A DNA stretch of 64,000 nt, taken from NCBI GenBank assembly GCA_964221845.1, contig CAXPZW010000037.1, forward strand, positions 1 to 64,000, read 5' to 3'. A program made the translations under genes and the position numbers. This document shows positions 41,631 to 49,678 of this stretch, piece by piece (the stretch's first letter is position 1; every line of letters begins with the position of its first letter). Source of the DNA: CAXPZW01 sp964221845 (GTDB lineage: Bacteria > Bacteroidota > Bacteroidia > Flavobacteriales_D > Sanyastnellaceae). Below the pieces are notes generated by a model. The model was given only the letters and a program-made list of their open reading frames with translations, was not told where the DNA came from and ran no database searches.

Positions 41631-43946
41631 ATGCCCCGCCAACCTCACGTTCCACGTTCCACGTTTCACTTTTCACTCCAAAGGTGGATGGTCGGAGTGT
41701 GCCTTGTGCTGGCCACCCAACTCGGGTTCAGCCAAAAAGTGGGCGTCGTGCTCAGCGGGGGGGGGGCCACGGCCATGACCCACATCGGGTTCTTGAAAGC
41801 GCTGGAAGAGGAGGGGATTCCCATTGACTACATCACCGGATCGTCCATGGGGGCGATTGTAGGGGCGCTCTACAGTGCAGGTTACTCGGTGGCCGAGATG
41901 GACTCCATGGCGCGCTCACCAGAATTCCAGCAGATGTCTGAGGGGGTGTTGGACGAGCAGCTGCAGTTCTACTTCAAAAAGCGGGAATCGGATGCAGGGC
42001 TGATCACCATCAAGTACGGTCCGGGGTCCTACATCTCGCAATCGCTGCCCACCAACCTGCTCAACTCGGTGTTGTTCGATTATAAGCTCATGGAGTTGTT
42101 GTCGCCGGCTTCGGCTGCTGCGGGCTACGAGTTTGACAGTTTGTTCGTGCCCTTCCGCTGCGTGGCTTCGGATGTGGAGCGAAAGGAACTCAAGGTGTTT
42201 GACCGTGGCAACTTGAATGTGGCGGTGCGTGCATCGGCCACGTTTCCTTTTGTACTCAAGCCCATCAAGGTGGACGAAAGCTTGTTGTTCGACGGGGGAT
42301 TGTACGACAACTTCCCCAGCCAGTTGATGTACGACGAGTTCTTGCCCGATGTGATTTTGGGCTGCAACGTGTCGGATGCGATCGGATCGCCCACCGAAGA
42401 CGATTTGTTCTCGCAGCTCGAGAGCATGATCCGCTCCAAAAGCAACTACGACCTGCTGTGTGAGACCATGATCGTCGTTGAGCCTGAGACCACAGTGGGC
42501 ACGTTTGATTTTGACAAAACGGGGCAGGCCATTGCCGATGGTTACTTGGCCACCCAACTCCAGCTTGACAGCATCCGTGCAGCGGTCACACGGCGCCAGC
42601 GCCCCGAGGATGTGAGTGCCCTTCGTGCCTTGTTCCGCAGCAAGCAAAAGCCGTTGGTGATCAGCGAAATCCGCATCGACGGACTCGAGCGCGCTCAACG
42701 CAACTATGTGCGCAAGCTCATGAGTCCCAAGTCCGAACACCTGAGCCTTGAGGAGCTCAAACCGGCATATTTCCGTGCCTTTGCCGATGAGGGCATCGAA
42801 TCCATCTTCCCGGTGGCCATGGCTGTTCCGGGGCGCGACGATTACGTACTGGACCTGGATGTGCGCCGCGAGAAGGACCTCTTCCTCACTTTTGGGGGCA
42901 ACTTCTCCTCGCGCCCCATCAACACGGGGTACATCGGGCTGCGCTACAACCTGTTTGGACGTTCCAGCACCAAGTTGATGGCCAACAGTTATTTCGGTAA
43001 GTATTACGGATCGGTAAGTGGCCGGGTGTTGTTTGACATTTCGGGCCGGGTGCCGGTACAGTTGGAGACCGGTTTCACGTTCAACCGTTGGGACTACTTC
43101 AGCAGCTTCGCGACCTTTTTTGAGGAAGTGCGCCCCTCGTTCATCGTGCTCAACGAGCGCTTTGGTGACCTGCAAGTACGCCTGCCTGTGGGCAACCCGG
43201 GCCGCTTGGTATTTGCCGGCAAAGGCGGGCGCATCTTTGACGACTACTACCAAACCGAAATGTTCTCGGCCTCCGACACCGCCGATCGCACCTCTTTTGA
43301 CGTGTGGATTGCCGAGGCCCGTTACGAACGTTCCACCCTCAACCGCAAGCAATGGGCCAGCAAAGGAACCCACCTGGAAGCTTCTTTCAAGTGGACCTCA
43401 GGCGAGGAGCAGTCCATCCCGGGCAGCACCTCGGCGCTGCGCGACACCACCTACCTGCAGCACGATTGGTTCACCGCCCGCCTTTCGTACCAGAACTACT
43501 TCACGCGTATCGGTCCGGTGCGTTTGGGCTTCCGAGCGGAGGCCCTGGCCAGCACCCAAGACCTGTTTCAGAACTACGTAGCCACTGTGGTCAACGCGCC
43601 GGTGTTCAGGCCCATCCCCGAGGCGCGCACGTTTTACCTGCCGCAGTTCCACGCCCACAACTATGCGGCTGCGGGCTTGCAGGCGGTGTGGCTTATGGGC
43701 AATGTAGACCTGCGCACCGAAACGTATGTGTTCAACCCCGTCGGTATTCTGCGCAGTGACGCACAAAACCAACCGTTTTATGACTGGGCGGTGGATCCCA
43801 AATTTATTTCGAGCACCTCGGTCATATTGCACACTCCGATCGGCCCGGCAAGCTTCTCGGCCAACTACTACGATGCCAAGGCCGATCAGTGGAGCTTCAT
43901 TTTCAACTTCGGGTACCTGATCTTCAACGACTCGGTTCGCGATTGA
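41631..43946 (+). CDS. Patatin-like phospholipase with C-terminal outer-membrane barrel
   Basis: The protein (about 771 residues) has an export signal (MVGVCLVLATQLGFSQ), then the patatin domain: VGVVLSGGGATAMTHIGFLK (oxyanion loop), ITGSSMGAIVGALYSAGYS (GxSxG nucleophile, near residue 72) and LLFDGGLYDNFPSQLM (catalytic Asp, DGG). A POTRA-like segment (VISEIRIDGLERAQRNYVRK) and a long beta-barrel (about 430-771) follow, as in PlpD-type secreted lipases. It should be anchored in the outer membrane with the lipase outside or in the periplasm. The start is uncertain: ATG 41631 lies within a repeat-like string, ATG 41688 would begin right at the signal. A run of ten G lies in the oxyanion-loop codons. 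Confidence 0.88.
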   Translation: MPRQPHVPRSTFHFSLQRWMVGVCLVLATQLGFSQKVGVVLSGGGATAMTHIGFLKALEEEGIPIDYITGSSMGAIVGALYSAGYSVAEMDSMARSPEFQQMSEGVLDEQLQFYFKKRESDAGLITIKYGPGSYISQSLPTNLLNSVLFDYKLMELLSPASAAAGYEFDSLFVPFRCVASDVERKELKVFDRGNLNVAVRASATFPFVLKPIKVDESLLFDGGLYDNFPSQLMYDEFLPDVILGCNVSDAIGSPTEDDLFSQLESMIRSKSNYDLLCETMIVVEPETTVGTFDFDKTGQAIADGYLATQLQLDSIRAAVTRRQRPEDVSALRALFRSKQKPLVISEIRIDGLERAQRNYVRKLMSPKSEHLSLEELKPAYFRAFADEGIESIFPVAMAVPGRDDYVLDLDVRREKDLFLTFGGNFSSRPINTGYIGLRYNLFGRSSTKLMANSYFGKYYGSVSGRVLFDISGRVPVQLETGFTFNRWDYFSSFATFFEEVRPSFIVLNERFGDLQVRLPVGNPGRLVFAGKGGRIFDDYYQTEMFSASDTADRTSFDVWIAEARYERSTLNRKQWASKGTHLEASFKWTSGEEQSIPGSTSALRDTTYLQHDWFTARLSYQNYFTRIGPVRLGFRAEALASTQDLFQNYVATVVNAPVFRPIPEARTFYLPQFHAHNYAAAGLQAVWLMGNVDLRTETYVFNPVGILRSDAQNQPFYDWAVDPKFISSTSVILHTPIGPASFSANYYDAKADQWSFIFNFGYLIFNDSVRD
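41645..41680. repeat. CACGTTCCACG / TTTTCACTCC repeat string (copy 5)
   Basis: Tandem CACGTTC units lead into TTTCACTTTTCACTCC, a module shared with the intergenic repeats at 40501 and 49486. It overlaps the annotated 5' end of the patatin gene and is a reason to prefer the later start. Confidence 0.55.
41757..41766 (+). repeat. Ten-G homopolymer in the patatin gene
   Basis: G10 covers the codons of the SGGG oxyanion loop. Gain or loss of one G would shift the frame. Confidence 0.9.
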
Positions 43947-43970
43947 TCCCTGCTTAAAGCACTACTTTTG
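43943..43970 (+). promoter_or_regulatory. Bacteroidota-type promoter (TTG, 17 bp, TACTTTTG)
   Basis: TTG 43943-43945 and TACTTTTG 43963-43970 fit the -33/-7 consensus. The gene starts at 43986. Confidence 0.6.
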
Positions 43971-43985
43971 CCCCAAATTCACCGC

Positions 43986-45050
43986 ATGGAGCCCATCAAA
44001 TTTGCAGTTATCGGCGCTGGCCACATTGGCAAACGCCACGCGGAAATGATCTTGCGCAACCCGGACGCCGACCTGGTGGCCATGTGCGACATCCGCAGCA
44101 AAGAGGACTGCGGGGTCACCTTCGATGTGCCCTTCTACCACGAAGGCCAGCAATTGATCGATGCCCACCCTGAGGTGGAAGTGGTGTGCGTGTGTACGCC
44201 CAACGGCCTGCATGCCCCGCATTCACTTTTGTCACTGAACGGCGGCAAGCACGTGGTGGTGGAAAAGCCCATGGCCCTCACCAAGGTGGAATGCGAGCAA
44301 ATTGTCTTCACCGCGCTCAACAAGAACAAACAAGTGTTTGGCGTAATGCAAAACCGCTACAGCCCACCCAGCGTGTGGATCAAGGACGTGGTGGAGCGCG
44401 GACTTCTCGGCGAGATTTACATGGTCCAGATCAACTGCTTCTGGAACCGCGACGATCGCTACTACAAGAAAATGCATTGGAAGGGTTCTTTAGGCTTGGA
44501 CGGCGGCACGCTCTTTACCCAGTTCTCCCACTTTGTGGACATCATGTACTGGCTCTTTGGCGACATCACCAATATCCAAGCCCGCTTCCGCGACTACAAC
44601 CACGCGCACAGCACCGACTTTGAAGATTCGGGCAACGTGGCGTTTGACTTCTTGAACGGTGGCAGCGGCACCCTCAACTTCTCGACCTCGGTGGCCCACA
44701 CCAATTTCGAGAGCAGCATGACCATCATCGCCGAAAAAGGCACGGTCAAAATCGGGGGGCAATACATGAACGAGGTGGAGTACTGCAACATCGCAGACTA
44801 CGAAATGCCCGAGCTGCCCGAAGCCAACCCGGCCAACGATTACGGACACTACAAAGGCTCAGCGGCCAACCACGTGTACGTGATCGACAACGTGGTCAAT
44901 TCCCTGCGTGGCAAAACCACCATCACCACCAACGCCATGGAAGGGCTCAAAGTGGTGGAGATCATCGAACGCATGTACGAAGCGGCGGACCGCCCGGTCA
45001 AGGTCCGAGGTGAAGTTTCAGAGACTCAGGTTTCCAGCAAAGAGGCGTAA
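43986..45050 (+). CDS. Gfo/Idh/MocA family oxidoreductase
   Basis: The 354-residue protein starts MEPIKFAVIGAGHIGKRHAE (GxGxxG NAD(P) site), then VEVVCVCTPNGLHAPHSLLS and KHVVVEKPMALTKVECEQIV (the conserved EKP). The C-terminal domain has QINCFWNRDDRYYKKMHWKG and GGTLFTQFSHFVDIMYWLFG. Close relatives (WlbA/WbpB-type) oxidise UDP-sugar acids for surface polysaccharides, which fits the neighbouring flippase and glycosyltransferases, but the substrate is not proven. Its 3' end overlaps the convergent glycosyltransferase by 25 bp. Confidence 0.9.
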   Translation: MEPIKFAVIGAGHIGKRHAEMILRNPDADLVAMCDIRSKEDCGVTFDVPFYHEGQQLIDAHPEVEVVCVCTPNGLHAPHSLLSLNGGKHVVVEKPMALTKVECEQIVFTALNKNKQVFGVMQNRYSPPSVWIKDVVERGLLGEIYMVQINCFWNRDDRYYKKMHWKGSLGLDGGTLFTQFSHFVDIMYWLFGDITNIQARFRDYNHAHSTDFEDSGNVAFDFLNGGSGTLNFSTSVAHTNFESSMTIIAEKGTVKIGGQYMNEVEYCNIADYEMPELPEANPANDYGHYKGSAANHVYVIDNVVNSLRGKTTITTNAMEGLKVVEIIERMYEAADRPVKVRGEVSETQVSSKEA

Positions 45051-46111
45051 GCGTCTAATTGCGCCTGCACATTGTGGGGCCAATGGTACTTGTTTCGCGC
45101 TGACTGTGCGGCATTTCTTGAAAGGCGATTCCACGTTTCTTCCTCCAGCAACTTGAGCATGGCCTGCGCCGCAGCATCCACCGATTCGCGCGGCACTACA
45201 TTGCCGTCGTGGCCGTCTGAGACGATTTCGGCAGGCCCCGGTGCATCGGACACCACCACAGGCAAACCGCTGGCCATGGCCTCCACAATCGCCACACCAA
45301 AGGATTCTTCCCGCGACAAGGCGCAGAACACGTCCATCCGTTCCAAACACGGTTGTACTTGGGCGTGCGGCACAGCGCCGGTGAATTCCACCCAGTCTGT
45401 CAGTTCCAATGAATTGGCCAGCGCTTTAAGCTCGGCTTCCTGAGGGCCACCGCCCACCAACAGCAAACGCACCTGGCGGTCTGCTTGGCGACGCACCTGG
45501 TCAAACGCTCGAATCAAGACATCGATGCCGTAGATGGAGGCGAGCGACTTGATGGTACCAAACACAAACGGGGTGTGCAGCACGCGTTTAGGGTGGGACA
45601 ACGTATCGGTGTCCACCCCAAACGGAATCACGGTTACCGGGGTGGAGGTGTACTTCCGCGTTTCTTCCGCCATGGCCTCCGATGTACTGAACACGAGGGA
45701 GGCGCGTCCCAGGCTGAAGCTCAAAATGCGTTTGAAGATCCCGCCCCGTTTGGGGAAGGCATACACATCGCTGCCCCACACGCTGATGGCGTAAATGCGT
45801 GCCCCGCTCAAGGCACCCAGCAAGCCGTAGCTACTGGCGTAGTAGGCGTGCACGACATCCGGTTTCCAGGAGCGCACCAAGCTGCGTACAAAACGCACGC
45901 GGCGCAAGAAGGCACGACTGGCAAAGGAGCCGGCGTAGCCTTGCTCTCCTAAGTGCACCTGCATATTGCCAGCGTCCACCAGAGCTTGGATGCCCGGCTC
46001 CACATTGGTGTAGAGCGAGATCAATTGGATCTCCACCCCTTGTTCGGTCAAGGAGCGGACCCACTTGAGGGTGTGTGCGCTAGCGGCGTCGCCCAGGATC
46101 AGCAGTCTCAT
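45026..46111 (-). CDS. Glycosyltransferase family 4 protein
   Basis: The 361-residue protein starts MRLLILGDAASAHTLKWVRS. It has the donor-side motifs FGTIKSLASIYGIDVLIRAF, VRLLLVGGGPQEAELKALAN and FCALSREESFGVAIVEAMAS, followed by GLPVVVSDAPGPAEIVSD, typical of GT4. ATG 46111 overlaps the stop of the gene before it by four bases (ATGA), so the two are coupled. It adds a sugar to a lipid-linked surface glycan at the cytoplasmic face. Confidence 0.92.
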   Translation of the reverse strand: MRLLILGDAASAHTLKWVRSLTEQGVEIQLISLYTNVEPGIQALVDAGNMQVHLGEQGYAGSFASRAFLRRVRFVRSLVRSWKPDVVHAYYASSYGLLGALSGARIYAISVWGSDVYAFPKRGGIFKRILSFSLGRASLVFSTSEAMAEETRKYTSTPVTVIPFGVDTDTLSHPKRVLHTPFVFGTIKSLASIYGIDVLIRAFDQVRRQADRQVRLLLVGGGPQEAELKALANSLELTDWVEFTGAVPHAQVQPCLERMDVFCALSREESFGVAIVEAMASGLPVVVSDAPGPAEIVSDGHDGNVVPRESVDAAAQAMLKLLEEETWNRLSRNAAQSARNKYHWPHNVQAQLDAYASLLET

Positions 46112-47196
46112 GTCCACAATGCGTTTTCGATCTGGGCAATGCGGTGTTGCCAGGTGTTTTGTTGCAAAACCCCGGGGATGCGTGCCCGTGCAGCTTCAAT
46201 TTCTTCGGGATGATCCTTGAGGCGGACAAGCAGGGCTTCCAAAGCATCAGCCGTCGGAGCCACCTCCCAGCCCACGCCGTTTTCGGTCACAAACCGTGCA
46301 GCTTCTGAAGGGCCACTGGCCACAATGGGCAATCCTGCCCCCAGGTACTCCAGCATTTTGAAGGGGAAGGCCAATTCCCGGTAAGCATCGGGAGTGTAGA
46401 CCAGTGCGCCCAAAGTGGCCTGCTGCAACTGGGCGTCTTTGGCTGCGCCTTCCAAATGCAGGACTTCGGTGTCGTCCGGCAAGGGGAGGTAATGCTCCTT
46501 GGCGTGTTGCCATTCCGGTTGACGGCAGATGAGGTCCAGTCCCCACAGTGTGGCTCCAACCCCTTGCACCAAAGGCAGTACATCGTAGATGCCCTTGGCG
46601 CCGGTGAGACCGCCCACATGCACCAAACGTAGGTTGCGTTGGGATCCGGATTCATACGCTGCTTCAGGGCCGCCAGGAGGCAAGGCCAGTTTGCGTGCGT
46701 TTTTGGTTTCCGGTGCGGCGTTGAGCAGCCCTAGGGTAGGGGCAAACAGCACGTCGTAGGTGGCCGCGTAGGCCTTGAGTTCCGATTTGAAAAATGGGCG
46801 GTACAGCTGGTGAATCAACGTGCCGCGCCCGCCTTGCGGTGGAATGTAGCGCCAATGCATATCCCGGTAAAAGAGCCCGGTACTGATGCCGTGTTCCTTT
46901 GCCGCCCGTGCAAGCTTGAGGTCGGGCGATGGCCCGGGCCGCTTGGTGGGCAAATCAAACACGTGGGGGTAGGTGGCGCTTTCGGCGTAGAGCAGGGTAG
47001 TGGCGGGGTTGAGCGTGGGCAATTCCAGCACGACTTGGTCTACCTGTTTGGCGCGTTCCTTTCGGTGTCCGGAAATTTCAACCACCCGGTAGCCTGCGGC
47101 TTCAAACGCTGCGCGCATACGTGCGGGGCGCACTGCGCTGCCGGCATTGCCCCGTTCCCTGTAGGCAAACTGAATGTTGAACAGCACCGTTTTCAT
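46108..47196 (-). CDS. Glycosyltransferase (GT4-like)
   Basis: The 362-residue protein starts MKTVLFNIQFAYRERGNAGS. The second half has LRLVHVGGLTGAKGIYDVLP, then LGALVYTPDAYRELAFPFKM and LEYLGAGLPIVASGPSEAAR, as in GT4 enzymes. It is more divergent at the N-terminus than its neighbour. It lies directly after the flippase gene (adjacent bases) and overlaps the next glycosyltransferase by ATGA. Confidence 0.85.
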   Translation of the reverse strand: MKTVLFNIQFAYRERGNAGSAVRPARMRAAFEAAGYRVVEISGHRKERAKQVDQVVLELPTLNPATTLLYAESATYPHVFDLPTKRPGPSPDLKLARAAKEHGISTGLFYRDMHWRYIPPQGGRGTLIHQLYRPFFKSELKAYAATYDVLFAPTLGLLNAAPETKNARKLALPPGGPEAAYESGSQRNLRLVHVGGLTGAKGIYDVLPLVQGVGATLWGLDLICRQPEWQHAKEHYLPLPDDTEVLHLEGAAKDAQLQQATLGALVYTPDAYRELAFPFKMLEYLGAGLPIVASGPSEAARFVTENGVGWEVAPTADALEALLVRLKDHPEEIEAARARIPGVLQQNTWQHRIAQIENALWT

Positions 47197-48456
47197 CTAT
47201 CCCTGCGTGCGAATGAGTTTCCAGAACCACATCAACAGGCCAAGATAGACCACACATGTAATCCCCACATATACGGACAAGGCCGGAAGTACCGCATCGC
47301 CAGGTTCAACCGTCGCGTTAAGCAGTTGCGCAAAGCTCGCAAACCACAGGCCCATCAGTGCGAGCACTTGGCCTGAGATGCTGATGATTGTGAAAGTACG
47401 CTGACGTTCAAACACCATGGGCACCGTGCTCACCGCGCCGGAAACCATGCCCAGGCCAATCATAGGAGCCAGCACTTGCGCGTAAACCCCAGCCGTGCGC
47501 CAGTCTTCACCCAACACAAGGCCAAAGAGCCACGGGCCCAGCAGCATCAACACCGCCACCAAGGGCAAGGCAAACACCAACGTGTTGCGCAGCGTCTGAC
47601 GGAAGAAACCGGCTACGGCCTCCGGATCGTTCTTGTGCGCCGCGGCCTCGCGGTAAAAGAGCTGTGCCGCCGAACTGTGCACGAGCCGAGCAGGTGCCCG
47701 CAGATAGCGCCAAGTCACCGAGTACCAGCCCATGGCCTTCACGCCAAAAAAGCCGGTAAACAGGAGGTTGAACACAAACTGTTGGTTCAGGGTGTCCACC
47801 ACCGCCAGTGGCAAATTCCAACGGGGAAAGTCCTTGTATTCGGTGGTCAGGGGAGGGGTGTAGGTCTGCTTGTGCTGCAGCGCAGCGGTGATCTGCGGAA
47901 TGAGCAGGAACGTAGTCAATGCGAAGCCCGCGAGCACACCGCCGATCAATCCTTCCGCACCCAGTCCGGTCCAACCCAGTGCAGCGCTACTCAAGGCCAC
48001 CAAGATGGCGTAGGTCAATTTGGCCAGCGCCATGCGGCGGTACTGCCCTTGTGCATTGGCCAGTTGAATGAAGATGCCGTACACCAGTGTGCACAACGCC
48101 ACCAGCGGTACCAGCCACAACAGGTGCTTGGGGTCCATACTGTAGTGTTGCCACAACGTCTCGCGAAACAGGTAGAGCGGTAAAAAGCTCACCACGCAGC
48201 TCAGCACACTCAGCTTGAGCGATAGCTTGGCCAAACCAAAGGATTTGGGACCGCCGGCACCCTGTACGATGGCTTGCTCAAAGCGTCCGGCACCTACCAC
48301 AGCCACGAGCGCGGCCACGGCCATCACATTGGCGTAAACCCCAAAGTCCTCGGGCGTGAACAGGCGGGTCAGCACCGGAGCCGAGACCAGTTGCACGGCG
48401 AAGGCCAAGCCGTTGCCCCCCAGGAGCGTGGTGAAATTGCGCAGGAACGGGTTCAT
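47197..48456 (-). CDS. Polysaccharide flippase (Wzx/MATE-type lipopolysaccharide biosynthesis protein)
   Basis: The 419-residue protein has about 12 membrane helices. It starts MNPFLRNFTTLLGGNGLAFA, then QLVSAPVLTRLFTPEDFGVY, the usual start of Wzx-type flippases. A conserved cytoplasmic segment RWNLPLAVVDTLNQQFVFNL is near residue 215. It should flip a lipid-linked oligosaccharide across the inner membrane. It is the first gene of a three-gene operon with two glycosyltransferases. The frame extends upstream to 48645 but the N-terminus at 48456 fits the family. Confidence 0.9.
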   Translation of the reverse strand: MNPFLRNFTTLLGGNGLAFAVQLVSAPVLTRLFTPEDFGVYANVMAVAALVAVVGAGRFEQAIVQGAGGPKSFGLAKLSLKLSVLSCVVSFLPLYLFRETLWQHYSMDPKHLLWLVPLVALCTLVYGIFIQLANAQGQYRRMALAKLTYAILVALSSAALGWTGLGAEGLIGGVLAGFALTTFLLIPQITAALQHKQTYTPPLTTEYKDFPRWNLPLAVVDTLNQQFVFNLLFTGFFGVKAMGWYSVTWRYLRAPARLVHSSAAQLFYREAAAHKNDPEAVAGFFRQTLRNTLVFALPLVAVLMLLGPWLFGLVLGEDWRTAGVYAQVLAPMIGLGMVSGAVSTVPMVFERQRTFTIISISGQVLALMGLWFASFAQLLNATVEPGDAVLPALSVYVGITCVVYLGLLMWFWKLIRTQG

Positions 48457-48503
48457 GGAACACGCCAAAAGTACTGAGATTCTAGCCTCAGCGTTGTGTG
48501 TTG

Positions 48504-48511
48504 TAGCTTTG
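48504..48511 (+). promoter_or_regulatory. -7 promoter element (TAGCTTTG)
   Basis: TAGCTTTG lies five bases before the ATG of the next gene. No standard -33 TTG is seen. Confidence 0.4.
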
Positions 48512-48516
48512 GCCCC

Positions 48517-49473
48517 ATGGAGCACGCACTGCGCACAGCTTGGTACACCCATCCCTTGCCCAAACCGGTTTCGGCTTGGCTGGATGCACATGCCCCTGCG
48601 CTGGCAGGATCGCACCGTTTGGGCGTCTGCGGCGACGGGCTGCAAGTGCTCGCGGTCTACGACAAGTCAGATGCGCTGGCTGCAGTGCAAGTGCTTTACC
48701 AAGCCCGCATTCGCGGTGTTATGAGTTTGAGCACACCGCCGTTTTGCCCGTGGACTGGCCCGTTCATCGCGCCCAAGTCCCAAAAGGCCGTGGCCGAATT
48801 GGGCGCGCGCAAACGCATACTGGAAGCCATCGCTTCAGCCCTTTTGGATCAAGGCAAACCGCTGATCAATGTGGTCATTGGCCCCGGATGGGAGGACCTC
48901 CAACCCCTGGTTTGGGCCGGATTCCAAGCCTCGCCCAAGTACACTTATCACATCGACCTCACCCGGAGCGAGGACGACCTCTTGGCCGCCATGGACAGCA
49001 AACGCCGCAACCAGGTCAAAAAAGGTGCAGAAGCTGGTTACAAACTCCAACCCGTTCCCCTCTCGGAATTGGCCCCCTTGGCCCGCACCCACCTGAAAAG
49101 CAAAAATGCCTTCCATGAACCCGAGGCATTTGCGGGCTTATTTGCCCTGGAAGAAAGCGGATTGATAGGTCTGGGAGTGTTCAAGGGAGAAGAACTCCAT
49201 TCGTGGTTCATCTTTCAACGAGATACCCACGCGGTCTACTACCTCTTCGGCGGCGCCGGAACGGCCGGCCGTGGCGACACCGGCAGCTGGGGCATGTGGG
49301 CGTGCATCCGCCATTTCAAACAAGCAGGCATCCCCCTCTTCGACTTCGAAGGCAGCATGATCCCCGAAATCGAACGCTACTTCCGCAGTTTTGGAGGAAC
49401 GTTGGTCACCCATTTTGCCATCGAAAAGAAAAGCACGTTGCAGAAGGCCGTGAGTCGGATTTTGAAACGATGA
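48517..49473 (+). CDS. FemAB/GNAT-like acyl- or aminoacyl-transferase
   Basis: The 318-residue protein has a two-GNAT-domain layout. The N-terminal part contains GVMSLSTPPFCPWTGPFIAP, and the centre has YHIDLTRSEDDLLAAMDSKR followed by RNQVKKGAEAGYKLQPV, the usual Asn/Arg-Lys stretch of FemAB-type enzymes. The C-terminal part has SWFIFQRDTHAVYYLFGGAG and FDFEGSMIPEIERYFRSFGG. These enzymes move amino acids or acyl groups onto cell-wall or polysaccharide precursors. It is divergent from the flippase operon and probably serves the same surface-glycan pathway; substrate unknown. Confidence 0.8.
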   Translation: MEHALRTAWYTHPLPKPVSAWLDAHAPALAGSHRLGVCGDGLQVLAVYDKSDALAAVQVLYQARIRGVMSLSTPPFCPWTGPFIAPKSQKAVAELGARKRILEAIASALLDQGKPLINVVIGPGWEDLQPLVWAGFQASPKYTYHIDLTRSEDDLLAAMDSKRRNQVKKGAEAGYKLQPVPLSELAPLARTHLKSKNAFHEPEAFAGLFALEESGLIGLGVFKGEELHSWFIFQRDTHAVYYLFGGAGTAGRGDTGSWGMWACIRHFKQAGIPLFDFEGSMIPEIERYFRSFGGTLVTHFAIEKKSTLQKAVSRILKR

Positions 49474-49485
49474 ATGGGAGAGGGT

Positions 49486-49674
49486 GGAGTTAAAAGTGTA
49501 AAGTGAAGAGTGAGGAGTCGGAAGTTGCAGGTGAGGGCCTTGCAGATGGTTGATGGATCGGAGTGCACAAGCAATGTGTTGCTCTTTGTAGGGGATGCTT
49601 GCCGCTGCAAGGCGTCGCTGACCTTTATCTGAGTCCAAACCTTCGCTGTTCACTTTACACTTCAAACTCCCTTG
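49486..49674. repeat. Nested inverted-repeat element between convergent genes (copy 6)
   Basis: GGAGTTAAAAGTGTAAAGTG (from 49486) is mirrored by CACTTTACACTTCAAACTCC ending at 49670. Inside, CCTTGCAG (49538-49545) faces CTGCAAGG (49605-49612). It fills the 205-bp gap; no gene is seen. The outer modules belong to the dispersed intergenic family. Confidence 0.6.
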
Positions 49675-49678
49675 TTCC

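Noticed and set aside
41916..43373. Minus-strand open frame of 485 codons
   Set aside because: Mirror of the patatin gene; His/Arg/Val-rich composition of a shadow frame.
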